Shown piece after piece: positions 7,696 to 16,344 of a stretch of DNA of 64,000 nt (position 1 is its first letter; the number at the start of each line of letters is the position of its first letter). The stretch comes from Pseudomonadota bacterium (lineage in GTDB: Bacteria; Desulfobacterota; Desulfovibrionia; Desulfovibrionales; Desulfovibrionaceae). The translations under genes and the position numbers were made by a program. The stretch is from contig JAEWQB010000024.1 in NCBI GenBank assembly GCA_023460395.1, forward strand, positions 248,001-312,000. The letters are read 5' to 3'. The notes beneath the pieces are model-generated. The model had not been told where the DNA came from and did not search any database. It saw nothing but the letters and a program-made list of their open reading frames with translations.

Positions 7696-8919
7696 CTACA
7701 GGGAGAAACCGAGCACGGTCACATCGTCGCGCCGCTCTTCTCGGCCCATGTATTCTCGAAGAGTGGATGCCAGCAACGCCTTTTGCCGCGCAAGCGGCAC
7801 ATCCCGGTGCGCCTTAAGAAACTCGCAAAACCGGCGCTTGCCAAAGGGGAACCGCAAAGGCCCACCCACCTGATCCACCAACCCGTCCGTCAGACAATAG
7901 TAGCGCGCGCCCTGATCCAACGACAAAACATGATTGATAAACGCGGTGTCCGGCGGGGTACGCACATAGCCCACCCCGTGCCTGCTTCCACGTATCTCCC
8001 GCACCTCGCCTGCCGCGTCCTGAACAAACAACGAACTATGGGCTCCGGCAAAATGCAACGCGCGTCTTTCCGTGTCCACAAACACCATGGCGCAATCCAT
8101 GCCATCGTCTGAAAGCGCGCTTTCCCTATCCTGCGCCAGAGCGCCGCGTATGGCGATATTCATAGCGGTCAGCACCCCCGCCGGATCACCGCGCATGGAC
8201 TCCACATCCTGCCGCTCGAATAGAGAATGGACAATCAGCGTCATAAACGCGCCGGGCACTCCATGCCCCGTGCAATCGAGCACCGCCACAAAAAAACCAC
8301 CCGCAACGCGCTTCACCCAGTAGGCGTCGCCCCCTACGGTGTCGCGTTGTTCCCAAAGTAAAAAATGTTCAGGAAATACCGCGTTAAATTCTTCTTGCCG
8401 GGGCAAAAAAGCATTTTGAATAAGGCTGGCGTATTCTATGGACTCCACAAGCCGCGCCCGGGCCGCACGCAAATTCTGCATGGCACCGTTCAGCGCCTGC
8501 TGGCGGCTATCGATGATGTGTCCTATCCAAAACAGATTGTACCGCAGGGTTTGGAGCGGGTCTTTGCCCTCCGGTTCCGGCGGGGGAGACGAGAACGGGG
8601 TCAGGTTTCCCTCTTTCATCAACTCGCACAGACCATTCAATTCCCGGACGGTGCGCAGCGCCACCAACTCCGCAAAAAGATGCGAAAGCGGTACCAACAG
8701 CACAAAGCCCGCCGCAATCCACGCGGCAAGAAAGTTATTCAGCGACCGCCCCGGCAGCGACTCCGCCACAAGCAGGAAGCACAAAGGGCAAAGCACAAGG
8801 CACACTATCAAAATAACCCGCATGCGCGTGACCGTGCGGATGGAACTGATCCAACAATTTTTCCCGCCCTTCCGGCGAAAAATTCGCTGCGCCACTCTCC
8901 CGGTGCCCCCGCTGGTCAT
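7696..8919 (-). CDS. siaA: SiaA-like membrane PP2C/SpoIIE phosphatase
   Basis: 407 residues from the ATG at 8919, which overlaps the siaD stop in an ATGA. Two membrane segments lie near residues 30-50 and 63-82, followed by a HAMP-like linker (VRELNGLCELMKEGN) and a coiled stretch. The C-terminal SpoIIE-type PP2C domain has the metal motif GGDAYW, then LDCTGHGVPGAFMTL, and later DDGMDCAMVF and YCLTDGLVDQ. SiaA dephosphorylates SiaC in response to an unknown envelope signal. Unlike the Pseudomonas protein, only ~15 residues lie between the two membrane segments, so a large periplasmic sensor domain is missing. Confidence 0.85.
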   Translation of the reverse strand: MTSGGTGRVAQRIFRRKGGKNCWISSIRTVTRMRVILIVCLVLCPLCFLLVAESLPGRSLNNFLAAWIAAGFVLLVPLSHLFAELVALRTVRELNGLCELMKEGNLTPFSSPPPEPEGKDPLQTLRYNLFWIGHIIDSRQQALNGAMQNLRAARARLVESIEYASLIQNAFLPRQEEFNAVFPEHFLLWEQRDTVGGDAYWVKRVAGGFFVAVLDCTGHGVPGAFMTLIVHSLFERQDVESMRGDPAGVLTAMNIAIRGALAQDRESALSDDGMDCAMVFVDTERRALHFAGAHSSLFVQDAAGEVREIRGSRHGVGYVRTPPDTAFINHVLSLDQGARYYCLTDGLVDQVGGPLRFPFGKRRFCEFLKAHRDVPLARQKALLASTLREYMGREERRDDVTVLGFSL

Positions 8920-9674
8920 GCGGCACCTCCCCCAGCCAACGGCTCCGGCGCGAGCGTGCACTCCACCCGGCAATCCGGTCCGGGATAGCGTTCCACTCTG
9001 TTTCGCCCGCCTTTTTTAGCGGCGTACAAGGCCACATCCGCACGCTTCAGCACGGTTTCAAAGTCCATGCCCGCATCGCCCGTAGCGGTGGTGCAGCCAA
9101 TGGAAACCGATACCCGAACCGTTCCCTGCTCAATAGGTATCCGCTTTTCCGCAATAGCGGCCCGGATGCGTTCCGCGATAATTCCCGCTTCTCGGCAGTC
9201 GGTTTCCGGCAGAAAGACCGCAAATTCTTCGCCTCCTATGCGGGCAGGCCGGTCGTGCAGCCGAACCGTCGAAGACATCAATGTGCCAATCTCTCGCAGG
9301 GTATGGTCCCCCACCACGTGCCCCCACGAATCGTTGACGCATTTGAAGTGGTCCACATCCAGCAGCAAAAGAGAAAAGGGCCTTCCGGTGCGGCATGAGC
9401 GGGAAAGTTCCTCACCAGCCATTTCCATAAACTGACGGCGGTTATCCAGCCCTGTCAGGGCGTCTGTCCGCGCCATAAGGGCCAATTCATCATTAAGTCC
9501 GCTCAGTTGCGCCTGCATGCGGTCGCCCATGGTTACAAGCCGCCGCGATTGGCGCAGCAGCTTGCGGGCCACCTCAAGCAGTTCGCCAAACGGCGCTTCC
9601 GCCGCGGTGCCACGCAGTTTACCGGCAAGCAGAACAGCCGCCCGCTCTATGCACTCCTCTTCTTTTTGAAACAT
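8916..9674 (-). CDS. siaD: SiaD-like diguanylate cyclase
   Basis: c-di-GMP synthase, 252 residues from the ATG at 9674 with a GTGGGG site upstream (a GTG at 9686 is possible). A helical N-terminal region of ~85 residues precedes a complete GGDEF domain: TDALTGLDNRR, LLDVDHFKCVND, active-site RIGGEEFAVF. The product-inhibition I-site is present as RLHD exactly five residues before GGEEF. It is first in the operon, followed by siaA, siaB and siaC, whereas Pseudomonas has siaABCD. It likely controls aggregation or biofilm formation. Confidence 0.87.
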   Translation of the reverse strand: MFQKEEECIERAAVLLAGKLRGTAAEAPFGELLEVARKLLRQSRRLVTMGDRMQAQLSGLNDELALMARTDALTGLDNRRQFMEMAGEELSRSCRTGRPFSLLLLDVDHFKCVNDSWGHVVGDHTLREIGTLMSSTVRLHDRPARIGGEEFAVFLPETDCREAGIIAERIRAAIAEKRIPIEQGTVRVSVSIGCTTATGDAGMDFETVLKRADVALYAAKKGGRNRVERYPGPDCRVECTLAPEPLAGGGAA

Positions 9675-9711
9675 GATTTTCCCCACCCCCGTAGATGTGT
9701 GTCCTCCTCAT

Positions 9712-9736
9712 ATTGATTTTGAAAATCAAAATCAAT
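9712..9736. promoter_or_regulatory. Perfect palindrome, candidate operator of the sia operon
   Basis: ATTGATTTTGA and its exact complement separated by AAA, 38 bases upstream of the chosen siaD start. It partly resembles an FNR-type TTGAT...ATCAA site with the wrong spacing. It is more likely an operator than a terminator because the trmI terminator follows separately. Confidence 0.45.
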
Positions 9737-9742
9737 AAAAAA

Positions 9743-9785
9743 ACCTAAAAAACGGTTCCGGGGTCACCGAAACCGTTTTTGTTTC
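9743..9785 (-). terminator. Rho-independent terminator of trmI
   Basis: Near-perfect 13-base arms AAAACGGTTCCGG/CCGAAACCGTTTT with a short loop. Reading leftwards it is followed by T-rich sequence. It lies 15 bases after the trmI stop and isolates the sia operon from it. Confidence 0.8.
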
Positions 9786-9793
9786 ATGGGCAG

Positions 9794-10717
9794 TTAGTCC
9801 TCGCAGCAGCCACCTTCGTCCGGCTCCAGTTCGTCTCCGTCCACAGCGTCACGCGGTGTCGCATCCAGAGAAGAAAGGCCCAGCCTCTCCCGACGCGCCG
9901 CTTCCTGTTTGCGTTCGCGGGTACCTAGCGAAGCCAACTCGACAAGGTCTTCCATCCCTTCCTGATGCCGGCAGAAGATAAGGAAGCCGGTGTGCGCCAC
10001 CATGCGGTCATTGGGCCGCAGACGGTCTGGAACGGTTTTCCAACCGCGCAGGAGCAGCTCAGTAACTTCCACCTCGTCAAAAGGCCCCTTTTCCAGCTCC
10101 ACCAGCAGACTGGAAACTTGGTCAATGGTGGGCACCAAGAAGCCGCACACCCCGCCGGGCCGGATAGCTCCGGGGATATGCCGCACATATTCCCACGGGG
10201 TGCGCACGTCTAGAAACAACGCGTCCGCATCCCGCACTAAAAATCCGTTGGCAATGTCATGGTGGTAGAGGGTTACATTCTGCCCCACCCCCGCCCAGTC
10301 CAGATTGCGACGGCAAAGATTCATAAATTCTTCACGCGCTTCGTGGGTATGCACCTCTCCCCTGTCTCCGGCAAACCAGCTCAGGGCAAGCGTTAAACTG
10401 CCGGAACCAGAACCGGCCTCAATAATGCGGGTGCCGTTCCCCACCCCCAGCTTCATGCAAATGTAGCCGATATCTTTGGGGTATATGACCTGAGTCTGGC
10501 GCTTCACACCTTTCACCAGATCGTGCAGAGTGGGTCGTTGCACCCGATACGGCTTGCCCTTGTGCGTGCGCACAACAGCACCGTATCCAGCCGCCATGAT
10601 GTCGGCCATCGTCAACAGCCCGTCCGTACCGTGGATGTCGTTGTCCGGCTCCACGCGGCGCATGTAGCGCTTGCCCCTAGGGCTAACGAGCAGGACGAGG
10701 TCGCCTAGCTTTGGCAT
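9794..10717 (-). CDS. trmI: tRNA (adenine-58-N1)-methyltransferase TrmI
   Basis: SAM-dependent enzyme forming m1A58 in the tRNA T-loop. The ATG at 10717 has a clear GGAGGA site, giving 307 residues. The N-terminal beta domain runs to ~75, followed by the family motif QVIYPKDIGYICMKLGVG. The SAM site is IIEAGSGSGSLTLALSW, and the catalytic-region motif is DALFLDVRTPWEYVRHI. A 50-residue acidic Cys-ending tail (EGGCCED) is extra to the family core. It stands alone with its own terminator, divergent from a radical SAM gene. Confidence 0.92.
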   Translation of the reverse strand: MPKLGDLVLLVSPRGKRYMRRVEPDNDIHGTDGLLTMADIMAAGYGAVVRTHKGKPYRVQRPTLHDLVKGVKRQTQVIYPKDIGYICMKLGVGNGTRIIEAGSGSGSLTLALSWFAGDRGEVHTHEAREEFMNLCRRNLDWAGVGQNVTLYHHDIANGFLVRDADALFLDVRTPWEYVRHIPGAIRPGGVCGFLVPTIDQVSSLLVELEKGPFDEVEVTELLLRGWKTVPDRLRPNDRMVAHTGFLIFCRHQEGMEDLVELASLGTRERKQEAARRERLGLSSLDATPRDAVDGDELEPDEGGCCED

Positions 10718-10927
10718 GTGTATTCCTCCATAATGGTGCATGGGGCCGTACTGTGCATTGCGCCCGCCTGTCAAGATTTGCTCTTTTTCCACCCGGCAGA
10801 CCCGCTTGCTTTTTTTCAAAAAACCCGGTTTCATGCGCCTCTTTCCCGCTCCCGGCAGAAAAAGAATGCGGGTGCGACGAAATAATCGTGTTGTTTTTGC
10901 ACTATGTGCGTTATATTACCGCGGATA

Positions 10928-10943
10928 TGATCCATATGGATCA
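10928..10943. promoter_or_regulatory. Perfect 16-base palindrome, candidate operator
   Basis: TGATCCATATGGATCA lies 28 bases before the radical SAM start and 11 bases after a likely -10 box (TATATT, 10912-10917). A bound protein there would block transcription of the radical SAM gene. No matching regulator is identified. Confidence 0.45.
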
Positions 10944-10971
10944 CACACCGTGACAAGGACAGCGTAGCAGC

Positions 10972-12051
10972 ATGGCGTTCTCATATCTTTTCGGACCAGT
11001 TGCCTCCGGGCGGTTGGGCATGTCGTTGGGGCTGGACCTGCTGGGCAGGCGAGTATGCTCCATGGACTGCCTGTACTGCGAAGTAGGCAGGACCGAAGAG
11101 ATGACTGTGCGCCGTGCGCCTTACGTGCCTGCCCGCCTTCTGCTTGCGGAATTGGAGCAATGGCGGGAAGAAAATACCAAATTTCCCGACCACGTGACAC
11201 TGGGAGGCGAGGGCGAACCTTGCCTGAATAGCGAAATGGAAGCCATTATCCATGGCTGCCACCGCATTCTGCCCGGCGTTCCCGTGGCCGTTCTTACCAA
11301 CAGCACATTGCTGGCCGATGAGGCCGTGCGTGGGGAATTGGCGCTGGCGGATGTGGTACTGCCCTCGCTAGATTCGTTGGTGGAGCACGAATTCAAGACG
11401 TTGAATCGCCCCTGCGGGGGGCTAAGAGCCAAAGACATTGCGGAAGCGCTGTTGCGGTTTCGCCATATGTTTCATGGCGGCATTTTTTTAGAAATACTAC
11501 TGGCGCAGGGCATTAATGATTCCGAAGAGAACCTTGCCCTGCTTGTGAAGTATGTACAACGGCTCGCTCCTGACCGGGTAGATGTAACCACACTCTCCCG
11601 GCCCGGAGCATATGCGGCGGCCCGCGCGGTGGACCGGGATATACTCACCCACTGGTCTGCCATTCTAACGACGGCAGCCGGACTTCCGGCACGCACTGCC
11701 GACGGAAAGGGCACGCTGGTGGACAGCGCCTCCCCCGGCTCCGACTTTGGCGGGGGGAAAGATGTTCCGGCGGCAACACGCCCGCATGGAGAGAACCAGT
11801 TGGGTAGCGGTCTGATCCCGCGCCGGGACCAAGCCACCGCCACAGACATGGTGGCGCGCTCATTGGAACGACGCCCGCAAACCGCCTCTCAGTTGGCCCA
11901 TTCTCTCGCGTTACCCCCGGAACAGGTGGATGCGGCGCTCTCCCGGCTTCTGCTCGACGGTGTTGTACACCGCGTGGGAAGAACCGGAATGGAAACGCCA
12001 ACAGACTCCGCACGGACCGACACCGCTGAGCCGTTTTACTCTTGCCAGTAA
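10972..12051 (+). CDS. Radical SAM protein with C-terminal winged-helix-like domain
   Basis: 359 residues. The cluster-binding motif CSMDCLYC (Cys29, Cys33, Cys36) marks a radical SAM enzyme. Near the N-terminus are FGPVASGRLGMSLGLDL and LGGEGEP, typical of the COG0731-like group. After the barrel (~1-235) there is a low-complexity linker (~245-285) and a helix-turn-helix-like tail (QTASQLAHSLALPPEQVDAALSR split across ~303-325). Substrate unknown. It lies 48 bases before the RNase gene and may be co-transcribed with it. Divergent from trmI. Confidence 0.82.
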   Translation: MAFSYLFGPVASGRLGMSLGLDLLGRRVCSMDCLYCEVGRTEEMTVRRAPYVPARLLLAELEQWREENTKFPDHVTLGGEGEPCLNSEMEAIIHGCHRILPGVPVAVLTNSTLLADEAVRGELALADVVLPSLDSLVEHEFKTLNRPCGGLRAKDIAEALLRFRHMFHGGIFLEILLAQGINDSEENLALLVKYVQRLAPDRVDVTTLSRPGAYAAARAVDRDILTHWSAILTTAAGLPARTADGKGTLVDSASPGSDFGGGKDVPAATRPHGENQLGSGLIPRRDQATATDMVARSLERRPQTASQLAHSLALPPEQVDAALSRLLLDGVVHRVGRTGMETPTDSARTDTAEPFYSCQ

Positions 12052-12099
12052 CCCCGTGACGCCCGCAACGGCACGGCAAACATATTTTGTGAGGACATC

Positions 12100-13566
12100 A
12101 TGAGCACCCCACGCAAGGGCAAACGCAAACTGTTTATCAGTGTGCTGCCCGGAGAACAGGTAGAGGTGGCTCTCGCCGAGGAAGGTTCCGTACAGGAATA
12201 CTACGTGGAAATGGTCCATCAGGCGAAGACCAAGGGCAACATCTACAAAGGCACCATCAACAATATAGACACCAATCTTCAGGCCGCATTTGTCAATTAC
12301 GGCGCGGAGAAAAACGGGTTCCTTCAGATAGACGAAGTACACCCGGAATATTACAACGCCCCGCACGATCCCACCAAGGGCCGCAAGTATCCGCTTATTC
12401 AAAAAGTGCTCCGCGCGGGAATGGAAGTGTTGGTGCAGGTGGTCAAGGAACCCACAGGTTCCAAAGGCGCGTTTCTTACTTCCTACCTCTCCCTGCCGGG
12501 TCGGTTTCTGGTACTCACGCCGGGCCGTGACCAGATAGGGGTTTCCCGTAAAGTAGAGGACGATACGGAACGCCAGCGCCTGAAAAAGCTGCTGGAAGGA
12601 CTGGACCCCGGCGAAAATCTTGGCGTTATCGTGCGCACGGTAAGCGTGGACCAGCCTAAAACAGCCCTGCAACGTGACCTCAGCTTCCTGAAACGCCTGT
12701 GGAAGGACGTGCGCAAAAAAGCGACCACCGAACCGTCCCCCAGCCTTGTCTATCAGGAACGCGACCTCGCCACCCGCTCCATACGCGACTACCTGACCGA
12801 TGACGTGACAGAGGTGTGGGTGGACGATGATCCCACAGCAAAAGCGGTGGAAGAGTTCGCCGCGCTGGTGTTCCCCCGGCGCGGATTACAGGTACGCCTG
12901 TACAATGCCACAGACATTTCCCTGTGGGAGCGCTACAACCTGCAAAAGCAGATTGAGCAAATTTATTCACGCGAAGTGACCATGCCCTCCGGCGGCAGAT
13001 TGGTTTTCGACCAGACAGAAGCGCTCATGGCGGTGGACATCAACTCCGGCAAAATCGCGGGAAAAACCAACTTTGAAGCCATGGCCCTGAAGACCAACAT
13101 GGAAGCCGCCGCCACCATTGCCCAGCAACTCAAGCTACGCGACATTGGCGGACAGGTGGTTATTGACTTTATTGAAATGCGCGACCGCAACCACGGACGC
13201 GAAGTGGAAAAAACACTGCGTCAGGCCATGAAAAATGACCGCGCCCGCCATGATGTGGGGAAAATGAGCCGGTTCGGGCTGCTCCAAGTGGTCCGCCAGC
13301 GGCTCGGCTCTTCCGCGTTGTCGATAAGTTCGGAACTCTGCCCGTGCTGCGGCGGTTCCGGCACCCGCCGCAATATGGAATGGCAAGCCTTGCAGGCGCT
13401 CAAAGAAATTCTGCAACGGCTCACCCATGGCAAACACAATGGCCTCCTGCGCTATGAATGCAACAGCGAGCTTGCCCTCTATTTGCTGAACCACAAACGC
13501 GAACGCCTTTTCGAGATGGAACACCGGTTCGATTTGCGTATCGAAGTCACGCCCCAGAAGGACTAG
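12100..13566 (+). CDS. rng: Ribonuclease E/G
   Basis: Endoribonuclease of the RNase E/G family, 488 residues, close to RNase G in length; it lacks the C-terminal degradosome scaffold of RNase E. The S1 domain is at ~40-130 (KGNIYKGTINNIDTNLQAAFVNYG). The DNase I-like catalytic part has the metal aspartates in MAVDINSGK and VIDFIEMRD. The zinc-link is the pair of cysteines in CPCCGGSG. It processes rRNA and degrades mRNA. queH follows two bases later and is likely in the same operon. Confidence 0.93.
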   Translation: MSTPRKGKRKLFISVLPGEQVEVALAEEGSVQEYYVEMVHQAKTKGNIYKGTINNIDTNLQAAFVNYGAEKNGFLQIDEVHPEYYNAPHDPTKGRKYPLIQKVLRAGMEVLVQVVKEPTGSKGAFLTSYLSLPGRFLVLTPGRDQIGVSRKVEDDTERQRLKKLLEGLDPGENLGVIVRTVSVDQPKTALQRDLSFLKRLWKDVRKKATTEPSPSLVYQERDLATRSIRDYLTDDVTEVWVDDDPTAKAVEEFAALVFPRRGLQVRLYNATDISLWERYNLQKQIEQIYSREVTMPSGGRLVFDQTEALMAVDINSGKIAGKTNFEAMALKTNMEAAATIAQQLKLRDIGGQVVIDFIEMRDRNHGREVEKTLRQAMKNDRARHDVGKMSRFGLLQVVRQRLGSSALSISSELCPCCGGSGTRRNMEWQALQALKEILQRLTHGKHNGLLRYECNSELALYLLNHKRERLFEMEHRFDLRIEVTPQKD

Positions 13567-13568
13567 GC

Positions 13569-14129
13569 ATGGCCCGTGTTCTGCTGCATATGTGCTGCGG
13601 CCCCTGCGCCATCGCGCCCGCACGCAAATTGCTGGAAGAAGGATTTGAGGTAACGGGGTTCTTCTGGAACCCCAACATCCATCCGCTTCAGGAATACCTG
13701 CGAAGACGCGAGGCAGCGGCGGAAGCCGCGCAACGTCTGGGTATATCCGTTATCTTCAAAGATGACGAATACGACCCGCGCCAATGGTTTCGCGCAGTCA
13801 GCTTCCGTGAAGAAAACCGTTGCTTCCACTGCTATTCCCTGCGACTGGAACGCGCGGTGAGCATTGCCCGCCGTGGTCACTTTGACTACGTGACGACATC
13901 CATCCTGTACTCCAAGCATCAAAAGCACGAGATGGTCCGGCAACTAGGAGAAGATTTGACCGCCGCAGGCTCCGTGCGGTTCCTGTACCGGGACTTTCGC
14001 GAAGGATGGACCGAAGGCATCACCGTTTCCAAAGAATGGGGCCTTTACCGGCAGCAGTATTGCGGCTGCCTGTATAGTGAAGGCGAGCGCTACGCACGCG
14101 AGTTGCAGGCTTTGAGCGGTAAAAAGTAG
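13569..14129 (+). CDS. queH: Epoxyqueuosine reductase QueH
   Basis: Last step of queuosine synthesis in tRNA, reducing epoxyqueuosine; the non-homologous alternative to QueG. 186 residues from the ATG at 13569. The paired cysteines of the family are all present: CCGPCA near the N-terminus, CFHCYSLRL mid-protein, and YCGCLYS near the C-terminus. These bind an iron-sulfur cluster and a second metal site. The start is 2 bases after the RNase stop. No SD is evident because the upstream gene covers the site, suggesting coupling. Confidence 0.92.
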   Translation: MARVLLHMCCGPCAIAPARKLLEEGFEVTGFFWNPNIHPLQEYLRRREAAAEAAQRLGISVIFKDDEYDPRQWFRAVSFREENRCFHCYSLRLERAVSIARRGHFDYVTTSILYSKHQKHEMVRQLGEDLTAAGSVRFLYRDFREGWTEGITVSKEWGLYRQQYCGCLYSEGERYARELQALSGKK

Positions 14130-14203
14130 CACAGTTTTCCGGCGGAAAGACGCCCCGGCCCGGAGCGGCCTCCGCCCTGCCCTTGAGCACTCCACAACAC
14201 ACA

Positions 14204-14240
14204 AAACAGGCACCGGCTTACTGCTGGTGCCTGTTTCTTA
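14204..14240 (+). terminator. Terminator hairpin after queH
   Basis: 14-base arms (AAACAGGCACCGGC with one G-T wobble) around a 5-base loop, followed by a short T-rich end. Its core is shared with the hairpins at 31685 and 33895. Confidence 0.75.
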
Positions 14241-14460
14241 TCAGCTCTCCGCAAATTCGGCGGGCCTCCGCCCTCAGCTTTCCCCTCATTTCACGCAAGC
14301 TTGCCTCCCACACAGTGCGGACGCCGCCCCCTTGGTGCCGTTTTTCGCTCTTCCCCGCACCCCGAATCACCGGTCCCTTTCCGGCATGTGGAACCGTCTC
14401 CTTACCCCGCGACGGAGCAAACCAACCCCTGCCTGATCCCCCTCCCTGAACCGGGGCGCT

Positions 14461-14475
14461 GTAACATTTTGTCAC
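14461..14475 (+). promoter_or_regulatory. CpxR-type direct repeat GTAAC-N5-GTCAC
   Basis: Two GTAAC-like half sites 10 bases apart start-to-start, the spacing of the enterobacterial CpxR box (GTAAA-N5-GTAAA). It is 95 bases upstream of the response regulator start, suggesting autoregulation. Confidence 0.5.
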
Positions 14476-14569
14476 GCGTTCCAGTTTGGTATTCTCTCTC
14501 CGCGCTTCCGCTGGTATGCTCACGTACCACCAAGGTGGGTATATACGCATTCGACAACGGACAGACACC

Positions 14570-15289
14570 ATGCCAACCATTCTCATCATTGACGACGACG
14601 AAGAGCTTTTCAATCTTTTAGAGGATTACCTGAAAGACGAAGGGTATTCGTGTGTCTACGCGGCGGTTCCAGAGGACGGCCTGCGAAAGATTCGCACACA
14701 ACCGTTTGACGCTATTGTGCTAGATGTGATGCTGCCCGGAATAAACGGGTTTGAGGTATTGCGGCGCATTCGGGCGGACGAACGCCATTCCGCGCTGCCC
14801 GTAGTTATGCTGACCGCGCGAGGAGAGGAAATTGACCGGGTGGTGGGGCTGGAAATGGGGGCCGACGACTATCTGGGAAAGCCGTTCAGCCCCAGAGAAT
14901 TATCCGCGAGGATCAAAGCCATTTTACGGCGAACTGCTCCGAATAAGCCAGAAACACAAACCACCCCTGTGCAACAAATAGAAGATATTATCATTAATCC
15001 TGCGTCGTTGTGCGTTGTCATCCATGACGTTCAAAAAGAACTGAGCATTTCCGAACTGCGCCTGTTAACCAATCTAGTTCAGAATATCGGCAACGTTGTC
15101 ACGCGGGACTTTCTCTACAAAACAATCTTCGGACATCAGGCATATCCCATGGATCGCAGTCTGGACATGCTGGTGAGCCGCCTGAGGAAAAAACTCGGTC
15201 CAAGACCGGACGGCGGAGAGCGCATAAAAGCCGTGCGGGGGGAAGGATATATGTATCTGTTGTCAGGTGACCATAATGAACGTGCGTAA
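14570..15289 (+). CDS. OmpR/CpxR-family response regulator
   Basis: 239 residues from the ATG at 14570. The receiver domain has the acidic pair in IIDDDEELFNLL, the phospho-acceptor aspartate in VLDVMLPGINGFEVL, and TARGEE and the lysine in GKPFSPREL. The C-terminal winged helix includes MLVSRLRKKLGP and VRGEGYMYLL. It overlaps its kinase gene by 14 bases. The same DNA repeat occurs upstream of this gene and two envelope genes downstream, so I infer it binds these. Closest by architecture and partner to CpxR. Confidence 0.9.
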   Translation: MPTILIIDDDEELFNLLEDYLKDEGYSCVYAAVPEDGLRKIRTQPFDAIVLDVMLPGINGFEVLRRIRADERHSALPVVMLTARGEEIDRVVGLEMGADDYLGKPFSPRELSARIKAILRRTAPNKPETQTTPVQQIEDIIINPASLCVVIHDVQKELSISELRLLTNLVQNIGNVVTRDFLYKTIFGHQAYPMDRSLDMLVSRLRKKLGPRPDGGERIKAVRGEGYMYLLSGDHNERA

Positions 15290-16343
15290 CCTGCTGGCGG
15301 CAACTCCGCTTTTTTGGAGAATGAATTTTTTTATCGTGGCGCTGCTTCTGTTTGTCGTCGGCTTGGTTGAAGTTATTCTGGAGCCTCTGGCTTCCACCAT
15401 ACTCATCGACCTCTATGGCGAATTCCAGCCGTGGCACGAAATGGTCATCTGGGTAGTCAGCATATTGCTCCCCGCATTGGCGTGCAGCTACATCCTGTCC
15501 AGAACTCTTTCAACTAAACTGGAACAAATGGCACGCGTGTCCAAATCGCTGGCACGTGGGAATTTGCATGCCAGATTCTCTGTTACCGGCAACGACAAAG
15601 ACGCCTTTGACGTTCTGGCACAAAATTTTAACAACATGGCTGAATCCATAGAAAAACAAATGAATAACGAGCGCAGACTGCTCGCGGATATATCTCACGA
15701 ACTGCGCTCTCCGCTCGCCCGTATGACCATTGTCGCCGAATTATTGCCCCGCCGAGACGGCCCGGAGGAAAGAGCGAATCTTATCCTCAGGCTGACGAAA
15801 GAAATAACGAGAATGAACGAACTCGTTTCCCTGTTGCTGACTCAGGCGAGGGACAAGTTCCTCTCCCACGACACCAGCGAATCTGTTCGGGTGGACGATA
15901 TCTTGCGGGAGCTCGCCAAAGATTTCGCCTTCCAGGGCGAATCTCATGGCAAACGAGTGGAGATAGCTGTCCGCAATGACCTCTCCGTCATAGGCAAGCC
16001 CCTTCTGCTACGGCGCATGTTCAGCAACTTGCTGTCCAATGCCCTGTTTTACACACCGGCAAACGGAAAAATCGCTATCTCCGGCGGAATTACGGACGGA
16101 AAGATCGTCGTGACCATCCGCGATTACGGGCCCGGTGTTCCAGAAGAGCAATTGGAAGACATTTTCCGGGCATTTTACCGCGTTGACAGTTCCCGCGCCA
16201 GAACCAGCGGCGAGGTGGGGCTGGGACTGGCTCTTGTGCGAGAAGCGGTTATTGCGCACCATGGTTCGGTTGAGGCGGAAAACGCCACGCCGGGCCTGCT
16301 GGTTACTGTCTGCCTGCCATTCCATAGCACGACCGACGCATAG
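15276..16343 (+). CDS. CpxA-like sensor histidine kinase with minimal periplasmic loop
   Basis: 355 residues from the ATG at 15276. Membrane segments lie at ~17-36 and ~57-76, leaving a periplasmic loop of only ~20 residues, so it probably senses within or at the membrane. HAMP follows (ARVSKSLARGNLHARF), then the H box ADISHELRSPLARM, N box FSNLLSNALFYTP, G1 IRDYGPGVP and a GLGLALV G2 box. The kinase core is CpxA-like; the usual large CpxA sensor domain is absent. The overlap with the regulator gene supports a dedicated pair. Confidence 0.88.
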   Translation: MNVRNLLAATPLFWRMNFFIVALLLFVVGLVEVILEPLASTILIDLYGEFQPWHEMVIWVVSILLPALACSYILSRTLSTKLEQMARVSKSLARGNLHARFSVTGNDKDAFDVLAQNFNNMAESIEKQMNNERRLLADISHELRSPLARMTIVAELLPRRDGPEERANLILRLTKEITRMNELVSLLLTQARDKFLSHDTSESVRVDDILRELAKDFAFQGESHGKRVEIAVRNDLSVIGKPLLLRRMFSNLLSNALFYTPANGKIAISGGITDGKIVVTIRDYGPGVPEEQLEDIFRAFYRVDSSRARTSGEVGLGLALVREAVIAHHGSVEAENATPGLLVTVCLPFHSTTDA

Positions 16344-16344
16344 C

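Larger units (their letters stand above)
14130..14569 (+). other. Intergenic region before the CpxR-like gene
   Basis: 440 bases without a credible gene. It contains the queH terminator (14204-14236), a C-rich unremarkable stretch, and the CpxR-type repeat at 14461-14475. Short open frames here are Pro/Arg-rich artefacts. Confidence 0.6.

Noticed and set aside
8365..8988. 207-residue open frame on the plus strand opposite siaA
   Set aside because: Exact antisense of a conserved phosphatase gene, Arg/Gln/His-rich, no start signal or family pattern.
14237..14460. Proline-rich short frames between queH and the response regulator
   Set aside because: Overlapping frames on both strands with no SD and no family; likely non-coding C-rich DNA.
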